DNA of 64,000 nucleotides from Thinopyrum elongatum (GCA_011799875.1 CM022299.1:353010526-353074525); one strand, 5' to 3'; positions 31,060 through 44,400 are shown, numbered from the stretch's first letter. Program-made: numbers and translations. The notes: generated by a model from the letters alone, not told the origin.

Positions 31060-32681
31060 TCAGGATTCTGGAGTGTTCCGTAAGGTTTCTTTTAAGTGTT
31101 CCTCCGGTGTCATGGTTTGAATAATATTGCTTTCAACATTAATAGGTGTACCTAAGATATAGGGCTTAATTCTTTGCCCATTGACCACCTTCGGTTTAGT
31201 ACCTTCGGCATTATTAATTTTGATAGCTCTAGAGCGATAAACTTCTTCGATGATATATGGTCCTTCCCATTTGGAGAGAAGTTTTCCTGCAAAGAATCTA
31301 AAATGAGAGTTGTACAAAAGAACATATTCCCCAACTTTGAATTCCCGCTTTTGGATTCTTTTGTCATGCCATCTTTTAACTTTTTCTTTAAATAATTTGG
31401 CATTTTCATAAGCTTGGGTTCTCCATTCATCTAGTGAGCTAATATCAAATAACCTCTTTTCACTGGCAAGTTTGAAATCGTAGTTAAGTTCTTTAATTGC
31501 CCAATATGCTTTATGTTCTAACTCAAGAGGCAAATGACAAGCTTTTCCATAAACCATTCTATACGGAGACATACCCATAGGATTTTTATATGTTGTTCTA
31601 TAGGCCCAAGTGCATCATCTAATTTCTTAGACCAATTCTTTCGGGACCTATTGACAGTTTTTTGTAATATTAATTTTATTTCTCTATTTCTAAGTTCAAC
31701 TTGACCACTAGATTGAGGATGATAGGGTGAAGCAATTCTATGGTTAACATCATATTTAGCAAGCATTTTACGGAAAGCACCATGAATAAAGTGTGAACCA
31801 CCATCAGTCATTAAATATCTAGGGACTACAAACCTTGGGAAAATAACTTCTTTAAGCATTTTGATGGAAGTGTTATGATCAGCACTATTAGTTGGAATAG
31901 CTTCTACCCACTTAGTAACATAATCAACAGCAACCAAAATATGTGTATACCCATTAGAGGAAGGAAAAGGTCCCATATAATCAAAACCCCAAACATCAAA
32001 TGGTTCAACAACAAGTGAATAATTCATAGGCATTTTGTGACGTTTACCGATATTACCAATTCTTTGGCATTCATCACAAGATAAAACAAAATTACGGGCA
32101 TCCTTGAAGAGAGTAGGCCAATAAAAACCAGATTGCAATACCTTGTGAGCAGTTCTATCTCCCGCATGATGCCCTCCATAAGTTTCGGAGTGACATTTCC
32201 GTAGGATTTGTTCCTGTTCATGCTCAGGTACACAACGTCTAATAATACCATCTACTCCTTCTTTATAAAGATGTGGGTCATCCCAAAAGTAATGTCTTAA
32301 ATCATAGAAGAATTTTTTCTTTTGCTGATATGTAAAACTAGGTGGTATATATTTAGCAACAATGTAGTTAGCATAGTCAGCATACCAAGGAGTATTATGA
32401 GAAACATTTATTGCAGCTAGTTGTTCATCAGGAAAACTATCATCAATAGGTAGTGGGTCATCAAGAATATTCTCTAACCTAGACAAGTTATTAGCTACTA
32501 GGTTCTCAGCTCCTTTCCTATCAGTGATATGTAAATCAAATTCTTGTAGCAAAAGAACCCACCTAATGAGTCTAGGTTTAGCATATTTCTTTTCCATAAG
32601 ATATTTAATAGCAGCATGATCAGTGTGAACAATTACTTTGGAATCAACAATATAAGATCTGAATTTTTCACAAGCAAACAC
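31060..32681 (-). pseudogene. element D RNase H end and integrase
   Basis: Frames 32681-31518 and 31578-31060 overlap. They contain RNase H end [14 protein letters not shown], integrase zinc finger ([21 protein letters not shown]), core motifs [22 protein letters not shown] and [13 protein letters not shown], and a C-terminal [19 protein letters not shown]. All three acidic core residues are present. A frameshift near 31590 breaks the C-terminal part. No chromodomain follows. Confidence 0.87.
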
Positions 32682-32905
32682 AACTGCTAAAAATTATTTT
32701 TCAGTAGTAGCATAATTTCTTTGTGCACTGTCTAGAGTTTTGCTAGCATAATGGATAACATTTAATTTTTTATCAACTCTTTGTCCTAGAACAACACCAA
32801 CAGCATAATCACTAGCATCACACATAATTTCAAAAGGCAAATTCCAATCAGGTGGTTGAACAATAGGTGCAGAAGTTAAGTCTTTCTTAAGTGTTTCAAA
32901 GGCTT

Positions 32906-34051
32906 CTACACAATCATCATAAAAAACAAATGGAACATCCTTTTGTAAAAGATTTGTAAGAGGCCTAGAAATTTTAGAGAATTCTTTATAAATCTCCTAT
33001 AGAAACCAGCATGACCAAGGAAACTACAAATACCTTTAATATCTTTAGGACATGGCATTTTCTCAATTGCATCAACCTTAGCTTTATCCACCTCAATACC
33101 TCGTTCAGAAATTTTATGCCCCAAGACAATACCTTCATTACCAATAAAGTAGCACTTCTCCCAATTCAAGACAATATTAGTTTGCTCACATCTCTGCAAA
33201 ACTCGATCAAGGTTGCTTAAGCAATCATCAAAAGAAGTTCCATAAACAGAAAAATCATCCATGAAAACCTCAACAATCGTTTCACAAAAATTAGAGAATA
33301 TAGCAGTCATACATCTTTGAAAGGTAGCAGGTGCATTGCATAAATGAAAAGGCATACGTCTATGAGCATAAGTTCCAAAAGGGCAAGTAAAGGTGGTTTT
33401 CTCTTGATCAGGTTGTGAAACAAGTATTTGAGAAAAACCAGAATATCCATCAAGGAAGCAAAAGTGTGTGTGCTTAGATAATCTTTCCAACATTTGATTA
33501 ATAAAAGGCAGAGGGTAATGATCTTTTCTAGTTGCTTTACTTAATTTTCTAAAATCAATTACCATTCTATAACCAGTAACAATTCTTTGTGGAATAAGTT
33601 CATTTTTATCATTGGGAACAGCAGTAATACCTCCCTTCTTAGGGACACAATGAACAAGACTTGCCCATCTACTATCAGCTATGGGATAGATTATATCTGC
33701 TTCCAGAAGTTTTAATATTTTAGTTCTTACCATTTCTTTCATCTTAGGATTCAAATGTCGTTGATGATCAACGACGGGTTTAGCATCAGGTTCCATATTA
33801 ATCTTGTGCTGACAGAGAGTGGGACTAATGCCCGTAAGATCATCAAGAGTATATCCAATGGCCACACGGTGCTTCTTCAGAATTTTCAATAATCTTTCTT
33901 CTTCATGTTCTGAAAGGTTAGCACTAATAATAACAGGATATATCTTTTTCTCATCGAGATAAGCATATTTCAAAGTGCCAGGCAATTGTTTTAATTCAAA
34001 CACAGGACCACCTTTAGGTGGAGGAGGACCTCCTAGAGTTTCAATAGGCAA
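32906..34051 (-). pseudogene. element D reverse transcriptase
   Basis: A 381-codon frame with GYRMVIDFRKLSKATRKDHY, FLDGYSGFSQI and the catalytic VFMDDFSVYGTS, then the connection to RNase H, ending in a frameshift near 32940. RNase H resumes in another frame and is interrupted by a TAA near 32695 (VVFACEKF side). RT itself appears uninterrupted. Confidence 0.87.
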
Positions 34052-34076
34052 ATTGTGTTTGATCAGAGGTCGTTGT

Positions 34077-35801
34077 TCAAAGAATTTTTTTATCTATTTC
34101 ATTTCTTTCATGCATATGCATATCATTTTCATGGTCTAGCAAATATTGTTCTAGTGGATCTGTAGGAGGCACAACAATAGAAGCAAGACCAATTATTTCA
34201 TCCTTACTAGGTAATTCTTTCTTATGAGGTTGTCTACTAAACTTGGAGAAATTAAACTCATGAAACTCATCACCAAAGCTAACACCGACAGTTTGTTTCT
34301 CACAATCTATTTTAGCATTAATGGTGTTTAAGAAAGGTCTACCAAAGATAATGGGACAAAAGTCATCTTGTGGGGAACCAAGAACTAGAAAATCAGTAGG
34401 GTATTTTATTTTCCCACACAAGACTTCAACATATCTAACGATCCCAAGTGGTGTGATGGTGTCTCTATTAGCAAGTTTAATAGTAACATCTATGTCTTAT
34501 ATTTCAGCAGGTGCTATATCATCCATAATTTCTTGGTATAAGGTAAAAGGAATAGCACTCATGCTAGCACCTAAGTCACATAAACCATGATAACAGTGAT
34601 CTCCTATTTTAACTGAGACAACAGGCATGCCAACAACAGGTCTATGTTTATATTTTTCATCGGGTTTGGCAATTCTAGCAGCTTCATCAGAGAAGTAAAT
34701 AACATGCCCATCAATATTTTCCACCAGGAGATCTTTAACCATAGCAACACTAGGTTCTACTTTAATTTGCTCAGAAGGTTTAGGTGTTTTAATATTACTT
34801 TTGCGAACCATAGTTGAAACCTTAGCATGTTCCTTTATCCTAACAGGGAAAGGTGGTTTTTCAATATAAGCAGTAGGCACAACTGGATCAACATTATAAA
34901 TAATAGTTTCATCTTTAACTATGACCGGTTCTTTAATTTCTTCTTTAATATGGGGATGATATTTAAACCACTTCTCCTTAGGGAGATCAACATGAGTAGC
35001 AAAAGATTCACAAAAAGAGGCTACTATCTCAGAGTCAAGTCCATATTTAGTGCTAAACTTGTGAAAAGCATCGGTATTCATCAAAGATTTAACACAATCA
35101 AACTCAAGCTTAATACCTGACTCTTTACCTTTGTCGAGTTCCCAATCTTCAGAGTTGCATTTAATTCTTTCTAAAAGATCCCACCTGAATTCAATAGTCT
35201 TCTTCATAAAAGAACCAGTGCAAGAAGTATCGAGCATGGATTGATCATCACGAGAAAGCCAAGCATAAAAGTTCTAAATAATAATTTCTCTTGAGAGCTC
35301 ATGATTGGGGCATGAATATAGCATTGACTTAAGCCTCCCCCAAGCTAGAGCGATACTTTCTCCTTCACGAGGCCAAAAATTATATATATAATTCCGATCA
35401 CGATGAACTAGATGCATAGGATAATTTTTTTTGGTGAAATTCCAATTTCAATCGATTCTAGTTCTAAGATCCAATATCATCGCATAGCCTATACCATGTC
35501 AATGCTTTACCTTCAAAGATAAAGGGAAAACCTTCTTCTTAGCTTCATCTCCGGGCAAACCTGCAAGCTTAAATAATCCACAAATTCCATCCACATAGGT
35601 CAAGTGTATATCAGGATGTTCAGTTCCTTCTCCTGCATAAGGATTAGCTAGCAGTTGTTCTACCATACCTGAAGGAATTTCATAACCAATATTTTTAGTA
35701 GGTGCAGTAGGTTGAGGGGCAACTAATTGTGCTTTCGGTCGAGGTGAAGATACCCCAAACAAACCCCTCAAAGGATGGTTTTCCATAGTAACAAGTGACA
35801 A
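34077..35801 (-). pseudogene. element D gag and protease
   Basis: Gag starts near 35801 (GLFKLAGLPGDEAKKKVFPL), is stopped at 35499, and continues in 35237-34497 (KKTIEFRWDLLERIKC; FATHVDLPKEKWFKYHP). The end of this frame contains the protease motif LCDLGASMSAIPFTLYQE. A stop near 34497 breaks protease, which continues at 34421-34077 (FCPIIFGRPFLNTINAK). I see no CCHC knuckle. Confidence 0.82.
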
Positions 35802-35849
35802 TAAATTTCAGCACGTAGTAATAATTTTTCCTTACCAAGAGCGCTTCAC

Positions 35850-35867
35850 TCCCCGGCAACGGTGCCA
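35850..35867 (-). other. primer-binding site of element D
   Basis: Plus strand TCCCCGGCAACGGTGCCA, which from memory differs by one base from the 3' end of plant tRNA-Asp. It is 11 bases from the LTR edge at 35879. Confidence 0.75.
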
Positions 35868-35878
35868 AAAAAGTGTCT

Positions 35879-37401
35879 TGATGACCCACAAGTACAGGGG
35901 ATCAATCGTAGTCCTTTCGATAAGTAAGAGTGTCGAACCCAACGAGGAGCAGAAGGAAATGACAAGTGGTTTTCAGCAAGGTATTTTCTGAAAGCACTGA
36001 AATAGTCGGTAATAGGTAGTCTGATAGCAAGATAATTTGTAATGGACAAGTAACGGTAATGGTAAATAAAGTGCAGCAAGGTAGCCCAATCCTTTTGTGG
36101 CAAAGGACAGGCCAAAACGGTCTCTTATATTAAGCAAAGCGTTCTTGAGGGTACACGGGAATTTCACCTAGTCACTTTCATCATCTTGATTTGGTTCGTG
36201 TTCGCTACTTTGATAATTTGATATGTGGGTGGACCGGTGCTTGGGTGCTGTTCTTACTTGAAAAAACCTCCCACTTATGATTAACCCCCTCGCAAGCATC
36301 CGCAACTATGATAAAAGTATTAAGATAAAATCTAACCATAGCATTAAACATTTGGATCCAAATCGGTCTCTTATGAAGTAGAGCATAAACTAGGGTTTAA
36401 GCTTCTGTCACTCTAGCAACCCATCATCTAATATCTACTCCACAATGCATTCCCTTAGGCCCAAAGATGGTGAAGTGCCATGTAGTCGACATTCACATGA
36501 CACCACTAAGGGAATCACAACATTCATATCATCAAAATATCGAACACATATCAAGTTCACATGATTACTTGCAACATGACTTCTCCCGTGACCTCAAGAA
36601 CAAAAGTAACTACTCACAAATGATAATCATGCTCCAGATCAGAGGGGTATTAAATAGCATAATGGATCGGAACATATAATCTTCCACCAAATAAACCATA
36701 TAGTAATCAACTACAAGATGTAATCAACACTACTAGTCACCCACAGGTACCAATCTGAGGTTCCGGTACAAAGATTGAACACAAGACATGAACTAGGGTT
36801 TGAGAGGAGATGGTTCTGTAGAAGATGTTGATGGAAATTGGCCGCCCAAAGATGAGAGGGTTGTTAGTGATGATGATGGCTTCGATTTCCCCCTTCGGGA
36901 GGGAAGTTCCCCCGGCAGAATCGCTCCGCCGGAGGGCAAAAGTGCTCCTGCCCAAGTTCCGCCTCGAGACGGTGGCGCTCCATCCCAAAAGTCCTCTCCT
37001 TATTTTTTTATAGGTCAAAATGACCTATATACCAGAAGATGGGCACCGGAGGTGGGCTGGGCTAAGCACAACCCACCGGGGCGCGCCTGGGGGGCCTGGC
37101 GCGCCCTGGTGTCTTGTGCTCACCAGCTGCCCCCCCCCTCTGGTAGTTATTTGCTCCAGTATTTTTTATATATTCCAAAATAGTTCTCCGTAAATTTTCA
37201 GCTCATTTGGAGATGTGCAGAATAGGTAACTCTGACGTAGCTTTTTCAGGTCCAGAATTCCAGCTGCCGGCATTCTCCCTCTTTGTGTAAACCTTGCATA
37301 TTATGAGAGAAAAGGCATTAGAATTACTCCATAAAGCATTATTATGCATAATTTTTTTTATAAATAATAGTAGGAAATCATGATGCAAAATGGACGTATC
37401 G
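35879..37401 (-). repeat. 5' LTR of element D
   Basis: 1523 bp, highly similar to 27203-28719. The last base is G where CA/TG ends predict A (GTATCG), apparently a point change. Target duplicate ACCGC follows at 37402. Confidence 0.9.
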
Positions 37402-38500
37402 ACCGCCGTCTTGAGGCGGAATTTGGGCAGGAGCACTTTTGCCCTCTGGCGGAGCGATTCCGCCGAGGGAACTTCCATCCCGGAGGGGGAAATCGAAGCC
37501 ATCGTCATCACGAACAACCCTCTCATCTTTGGGAGTCCAATCTCCATCAACATCTTCAACAGCACCATCTCCTCTCAAACCCTACTTCATCTCTTGTGGT
37601 CAATCTTTGTACCGGAACCTCAGATTGGTACCTGTGGGTGACTAGTAGTGTTGATTACATCTTGTAGTTGATTACTATATGGTTTATTTGGTGGAAGATT
37701 ATATGTTCAGATCCATTATGCTATTTAATACCCCTATGATCTTGAGCATGAATATCATTTGTGAGTAGTTACTTTAGTTCTTGAGGCCACGGGAGAAATC
37801 ACGTTGCAAGTAATCATGTGAATTTGATATGTGTTCGATATTTTGATGATATGTATGTTGTGATTCTCTTAGTGGTGTCATGTGAACGTCGACTACATGG
37901 AACTTCACCATCTTTGGGCCTAAGGGAATGTATTGTGGAGTAGTTATTAGATGATGGGTTGCTAGAGTGGCAGAAGCTTAAACCCTAGTTTATGCGCTAC
38001 TTCATAAGGGACCGATTTGGATCCATATATTTAATGCTATGGTTAGATTTTATCTTAATACTTTTTCTTGTAGTTGCGGATGCTTGCGAGGGGGTTAATC
38101 ATAAGTGGGAGGCTTATTCAAGTAAGAACAGCACCCAAGCACCGGTCCGCCCACATATCAAATTATCAAAGTAGCGAACGCGAATCAAACCAACATGATG
38201 AAAGTGACTAGATGAAATTCCCGTGTGCCCTCAAGAATGCTTTGCTTATTATAAGAGACCGTTTTGGCCTGTCCTTTGCCACAAAAGGATTGGTCTACCT
38301 TGCTGCACCTTATTTACCATTACCGTTACTTGCTTGTTACAAATTATCTTGCTATCAAACTACCTGTTACCGACAATTTCAGTGCTTGCAGAAATTACCT
38401 TGCTGAAAACCACTTGTCATTTCCTTCTGCTCCTCGTTGGGTTCGACACTCTTACTTATTGAAAGGACTACGATTGATCCCCTATACTTGTGGGTCATCA

Positions 38501-39663
38501 GGCGGCACCATCATAGCATGGGGGCAACTTCGGCCTGAACCTCGCCGTCCAGTCCATGTGACGCAGCTCGACGGTGAAGGCCGGGCAACCCGCGGTGCTC
38601 AGGAAAGCGGCGAGGCCGGTGGCAATGGCCGCATGCCCGGCGGGACGGCGGCGGCTTCCTCGTTCGACGGGCTCCGTCTGGATGATGCGAGCCACTTGGC
38701 GCTCCGCGTGAACCCGGCGGGCGTCGACCATGGAGTTGGTGGAGCAGGAACTAGGGCGAAGCGGGAGAACGGCGGCACAACCCTACCTGGCGCGCCAAAT
38801 GTCGGAATCGGGGCTCCAGGGAACCAAGAAAGGTTCAAACTCTGGGATGTGCACGCTGAACCTCGTTAAGCCTTGCCTCGCTACTCACTACCTCATGGCG
38901 ATGCTCCGACGTGCTCGAGCGAGAGGAAAGACAAACAACAAACACGACAGTTTACCCAGGTTCGGGCCACCTTGAGGTGTAAGACCCTACTCCTGCTTTG
39001 TGGTTGGATTGCCTCGCGAGGGAGGATGAGTATGAGAGTACACAGGGTAAGCGGCCTTGGGAGGCTTCCGAAATCGATCCCTCTTTATGGTGGCACCCTG
39101 CCTATACTTATACTGGCCTTGGTCCTCTTCCCCCGAAAACACACGGTAGGAAGGGTTGCCACAACCGCCAATTTTGAAGGGGGACAGGAGTACAGCTTAT
39201 CCTGACTAAAGGTGGTCTTCGCCTGCGAAAGCCTCCTGCCATGACGCGCCGCTGGGCTCAGTGATGACCTCCATCCTGATGAGCCCGTCGTCCTGGTCTT
39301 CTAGCACCAAAGTGGCAACCTTTGGGGATTGCTTCGGGAACTGGTGCGCTGTCCATGCTCCCTTAGCACGAAAGGGGAAAGCCTCCTCATCTACGCCTGC
39401 TGGTGCCCCTCTGGCTCCGCTCGTCCCCACGCGCGTCACCCACATGAAGACCCAGGGCCGCGCAGCTCCGTTGCATGATCCTTCATTCGCATGCCTCCGT
39501 GAGGCTCTCGTTGACACCCGGTGATGCACTCCTCGTGAGGCGAGGTCCTCGCGAGGGTCTTGCTCGTAAAGCCCTAGCAGTGGGCCAGCTTGGGCCTTTG
39601 GTGTGCCGCGCTCTGGGCCACAGGCCGACGAGCCTGGGTACCCCCAGTCCCAGTGGCCCGACA
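38501..39663 (-). mobile_element. Tat-B remnant: gag start, primer site and 5' LTR
   Basis: The LTR is 38800-39663 (minus ends TGTCGGGCC...CCGACA). The primer-site sequence (CCTACCTGGCGCGCCAAA on the plus strand) is identical to that of Tat-A. The short piece of gag contains FRPKLPPCYDGA. The rest of the element is missing at 38501, where element C begins, so C (or a later deletion) removed it. Confidence 0.8.
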
Positions 39664-41609
39664 ACATGAAGAAAACAATGTATGTGCATGGTAAATGTAC
39701 ACATCATCCATCATGATGTGTATGTGCATGTGAGAGTTAGGATAAGATAAGCATCGCTCAAAGAAATTTGAGGCATGGTATAAGAACATGTCATCCATCA
39801 TGAAAGAATAGTTGTTATGTATAACATGATGAGGACACAAATTGAGCATACAAGTATATGGCACATCAATAGCATTTTTATTCACGGGGAGCATATTGTG
39901 CACATAATTATTGGGATCATGCAATGGATGGGATTGATCAAAGTCTCCTAAAATATATGAAGAAACTATGGGGGTCTCCTCATGAGCAATAGTGGAAGCA
40001 TAATATGAAGAAGTGGAACAATATCCAAAACAAGGCATATCCAAAGCATGGTGGTCATGGCATGGCATATGATTGAAATGATGCAAAGTGAGCATATCAA
40101 TAGCATCACAAGAAAAACAAATGCCAATAACCATGGGCTTGTCATCTATGCCATATGTGCAAATTGGGTTCATTTTAATGGCATATGCATAGTTACTATG
40201 ATGAGATTACAAATATGACATATGGTTGATCTCATGCATAGCATATGACAAGTCAAGCGGACCGTCAGACATGATGTGACCGAGAAAATTATCACAAGAA
40301 ATCCTATGCAATATGACATCACAACTAATAGACTCCACATGCAATCATCAAACGCATCATAAATGGGTAAATCATCGCATGTGGAAATCATACTAGCATG
40401 AAGCGTGTTAATAGGTGGATCGACATCATGCAAGCAATCAATGTCCACTAGTGGAACAAGAGCATCATGTTCACCCATGTTACCTTTTTCATTCCACACA
40501 TGTGGTGTAGGTGATGTGGGAAAGACCAATTCATGGTCGTCTTCATCATGATGGAACCATGTGGGGGTGCATCATAGTCCACCATGGCCATCGTCTTGTC
40601 CAAAGGAGGGACGTAGTCGTCGAGGATCGGGGCGTCGTCGTATATGGGACCTAGCATCAAATGAGAAGACACAATAGAGGTAGAGGTCAAGTTGTTAGAA
40701 ATTAAAGTGGCCTCACAAGACCTATCAACTATCTCACTCTCTCTGTGTGGTGATGGCTCACTCACTCCCTCAAGGTAAGTGCATTCAAAGTCACATATGG
40801 TGGAGTCACTCATCTCACTCAAGTGGTGGGGGTTGTGGCTCTCCTCACATGGGAAGTGGGGTAACTCATCATATATTCTCACTCTCAATATGGTGGCACA
40901 AATCTCTCAACTCATCTCCAAACGCCGTCGTGGTCGAAGGGAAAATCCCATGCTCAACCATCTCGTCACTGTCGCCGTGGATGAAGGCCGAAGATGGCAC
41001 ATCATCACTCGCCTCTAGGACCGAATGGAAAATCCCATGCTCGGTCATCTCACTCTCACCTCCAAAGATGGAAGCATCATCCTTGCTCGTCACCATGTCG
41101 CTCACCTCCAAATCTTGATCCTTGATTTGCTCCATAGTCATCGTAGTCATTGTAGTCGTCGCCGCGCCGTCTTTAAAAAGAGTCATGGTAGACTTGGCAT
41201 TGTCAATGCCACAAAGAGGCATGGTGTTGGAGTCAAACTTGGGAGCATCGTCTTGGAGCTCATCGGGCTTGGACATCTTGGTGGTACTATCCTCATGCTT
41301 GTTGTTGTGGAGCTTGTTGGTCGTTGCGAAGTGTGCTTGGGGTGGAGAATCCTTGGCCTTCATGAGTTCTTGTTGCGCCTTGAGAGCACCGATGTAGACA
41401 TCATCGAGAGACTCATAGTTATCGAGGAAGATAGTCTTGGAGATGTCGTTGTTCAATCCCATCTAGAAGTGGAACTTCATCCAAATGGGGTCATCCACGC
41501 CGGCTCGTCGCAAGAATTTCTTCTCCATGAAGTACACGTTGATGGACTTGGATCCTTGGATGGTGTTCTCCAATTGGCGTAGAAGATGTTCTGTGTAGGT
41601 GGAAGGCAA
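39664..41609 (-). pseudogene. gag-type retroelement fragment with unusual His/Met/Tyr-rich ORF
   Basis: From the right, LLRQLENTIQGSKSINVYF and WMKFHF then MGLNNDISKTIFLDNYESLD resemble the Retrotrans_gag domain of Ty3/gypsy. After a TAG the frame 41462-40869 is acidic and Met/Thr-rich. It passes into 40888-40448 and 40173-39574, which contain GICFSCDAIDMLTLHHFNHM and MMDDVYIYHAHTLF. I recognise this kind of protein from grass retroelements but know no function for it. No protease or RT follows. Confidence 0.5.
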
Positions 41610-44400
41610 CACTACAAAAAAACACTTCCGTGATGATACGTCTTTGTCACAGTAGGTCACGTTTTCTGTCATGCATGTACATCTATGACGATTTTATGGC
41701 AGAATCAAGATAGTCATACATGTGCTGTCGTAGAAGTGTTCCATGACAATACTAAAATTATCATCACGGAAGTGTCCACTTCCATGACGATAAATGTCGT
41801 GTCATGGAAGTGTTTTCGTCAAGGGTAACCGGCACGTGGCTTCCATCGTAACGGGTCGCCGTTAAGCTATCGGGTTCCTGTTTGGATCCGATAACCCATT
41901 AACAGCCCGGACCAATGGGGATTTTCCACGCGTAAAATTCTCATTGGTCAAAGGAACCACGTGTCATCTCGCCATCGGGACAGATGCCATCCATTCAATG
42001 GATGAGAGGCGCCTATTCGGAAAGTTCAGAAGCTCAGTTCATTTGACTTGACTGTTATGTTTTCATGCTGTACTGTCTGATGGAGCACCATAACCTTCGC
42101 CTTCATTTCTCCTAGGCTCCTGAACAACATAGCAAATGTCTGATAGTCTGGTTTCAAAACCATGCATATCTTGACGCATAAAACAATGGTTGTCATTGTT
42201 TCACAAAGGGTCTCTGTTAGGGATTGGACTTGTGTCTGGAGTGCAGATATAACATTGTTTTGAGCTCACATATCTTGATCATGAGGCAGTTTGGACGAGA
42301 TTGCCTTAACAACCAACCCAGTATTACGCAAGAATGTGCTTTTGGCACTATTAGTGGACAGGTACGGACCCACGGCAGCAAGAGGTGACATTGCAGTTAT
42401 GGTTGCCTCGTCACCTTTAGGAGGTGGCGGTTCCACCATTTGTTCCATAGCTTGCTGAAAAGTTGAGTTTGTACATTAGTAGTACCAGAATAGAAGTTAT
42501 TAAGGAGGCAGCAAAACCAAACATAATAGCTTTGGTCTATATACAAAACTTATTTTGGTGAACCTGTGTAAAATATTAGTTGTATTTTACTGCAAAGTAC
42601 ATAATAAAACCAGGTTCCAAACATATGACCATGTACCATGGCTAATGTATTGTCTATTTCTTCACATTGTATTGACATTTAAGGATAAAGAGACAAAGTT
42701 TATAATAGGTAAGCATAGTATGACATCATTCATATCACAAAACAACTGAGAACAGACAAACATGCAATTGTAACATTGTGTGGGCAAGTCTAGCAAGGAA
42801 CTAGATTATACATCAAGATCAAAGGAACATCACTCCTCTCTTTTAAACCTTGTAAGGTGCAATGATACGCTAAGACTTGCAAAGAGTAATAGACATTGGC
42901 TGCAAATCGTTCAGTTCAATACACAAGTCAGAGTAACCAGTAGTTAAAAGGCATGAGGATTAAGGACTTACAACAACGACTTTGAGTAGTGTAGTCATGC
43001 CCTTCGTCTTGCTGGTGTGACAGTCCTTGAACATTTCCATAGCATTTGGTTCACGTACTTTTTGGTCCTTGTGGACTTTCCTATGCATTTGTAACAAGTC
43101 AATATAGATTTGATAATATGGCATAGCGAAAAGAGTGAAACAACAGCTAGTTACAAGAGCCTCACAGCGTGCAATATAGCTACGAGGTCATGTCGTCTGT
43201 TGGAATTTCACTTTCGTACGTTGGCCTTATTCTTTGAACAGTTTGCCTAGAAGAAGATAGATTTGTAAGGCACATGTAAATAGGAGTTCAACATGTGCTC
43301 TGATCACATATATATAACGTGCTTGATACTTTGGATCAGAGCAGTGTTTAACAAGGCCTCTCTAGTCTTCATCCGTTATGTTTTTCCACTGGAGATGTTT
43401 GGGCAAGTTCACTGTTAGCCTTGCCTTCAAAGTGAGTTTTCCTCAAGTTATACTAATACTATCGCACAACAGACTTGAAAACATGGGTGCATGCTTGTCT
43501 GGTTGTATCATCTTGGCGATCCAACTTGAACCTCATCTGTTGAAAATTATGGGAGTCTCATTACCAGCAACCTAGAAAGTATGGGACAGAGCAAGACGAT
43601 ATTACTAATTTCCATACGTAACAATACTTATAGATAAATGGTCGAGGAAGGTGTTAAACTGGGTTTTGTCTTTGTTATTCCTATACTGAATCCATGTTGG
43701 GAGGATATGTGCATGACACCTAACGGCAACGGCTGCCTATGATACTAACTTGGCTGACTCTGTAGCATAACGTGGACTTTTAAAACCTACCTCAAAACGG
43801 ATCTCCATTCTTCCTCCTCTAGATTTAGTTAAACTATCGAGCATTATTCCTGATTTCTGTTTCCTCTTGCGCCTAGGTGCTAGTTCAACAATGAACATGG
43901 GAAGTGTTAGTGTAAATCAAACTGTGAGACTACATATAAAAAAGCATGCAACTGTACTTGGCTCGAGCAACTACCTTCTTGCTGTTGAAGCTCACAAGGT
44001 TCATCTGATCTTGCCAAGTCCTCTCTTGTCAAGAGTGCTTTGGAAGTAGTGTCAGGTGGCAAGGGAGCTTGGGACCTTGCCGCTAGCTGAAGTGACAAAT
44101 GAGTAACTCGTGGAGATGTTGGTACTGTGCAAGAAGGTGTTGCAACAACTAGGGCTGTCGTTGCTTGTTTGGTGCCAGCTTTTTGTTTGCCTTTGGATTG
44201 TTTTGCAGCTGGTGTAGTAGGGGATATCGTGTTTGAACATTTATCCGATGGACTTTGACCTTCTATTGCACTATCAGTACCAATAGAATCTGCACAACTC
44301 TTCCACTTCCATTTTCATGTGTCCCAAGTACTAACACCATCCCCTATCATTCTATGTTCCTTCCTCTTTTTCTTTGCCATGTCAAGTCAAGCCCACAAGA
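41610..44400 (-). mobile_element. CACTA (En/Spm) element, left end and decayed transposase gene
   Basis: The terminus CACTACAAAAAAACACTTCC starts at 41610, followed by about 200 bases in which CTTCCGTGATGATA-like and TTCCATGACGATAA-like motifs recur in both orientations, as in CACTA subterminal regions. CAA at 41607-41609 could be one copy of a 3-bp target duplication. The right end was not found; 44401-45111 holds no recognisable gene. Confidence 0.65.
42266..44381 (-). pseudogene. CACTA transposase-associated (Transposase_24-like) gene relic
   Basis: The minus strand has ATG at about 44381 (MAKKKRKEHRMIGDGV) and, further on, RRKRKQKSGIMLDSLTKSRG, AVAVRCHAHILPTWIQYR, KTHFEGKANSELAQTSPVEK and a last exon (42448-42266) MEQMVEPPPPKGDEATIT. 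The order and motifs resemble the En/Spm-associated protein with the Transposase_24 domain. Stops and frame changes separate the blocks. Introns probably also exist but could not be fixed. Confidence 0.5.

Larger units (their letters stand above)
27203..37401 (-). mobile_element. Element D: complete Ty3/gypsy element, 10.2 kb
   Basis: LTRs at 27203-28719 and 35879-37401 are flanked by ACCGC (27198-27202 and 37402-37406), a duplicated target inside element C's LTR. On the minus strand it has a tRNA-Asp-like primer site, gag, protease, RT, RNase H, integrase, a post-integrase ORF and a polypurine tract. Frameshifts and stops break the polyprotein at several points. It is a close relative of element A and gives the intact reference for A's insertion site. 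Confidence 0.92.
26536..38500 (+). mobile_element. Element C: plus-strand gypsy relic, 3' LTR split by element D
   Basis: 26536-26784 matches, in reverse orientation, the 3' internal end of element D (about 28970-28720), including the polypurine tract AAGCTTGGGGGAGT. The 3' LTR starts TGATACGTCC at 26785, is broken at 27202, and resumes at 37407 to end GGGTCATCA at 38500. Joined, its parts are about 1.51 kb, the same as the LTRs of D. Everything 5' of 26536 is lost. Confidence 0.85.

Noticed and set aside
26123..35867. tRNA-Asp gene candidates at 26123 and 35850
   Set aside because: Only the 18-base 3' end is present, directly beside LTR edges; these are primer-binding sites, not tRNA genes.
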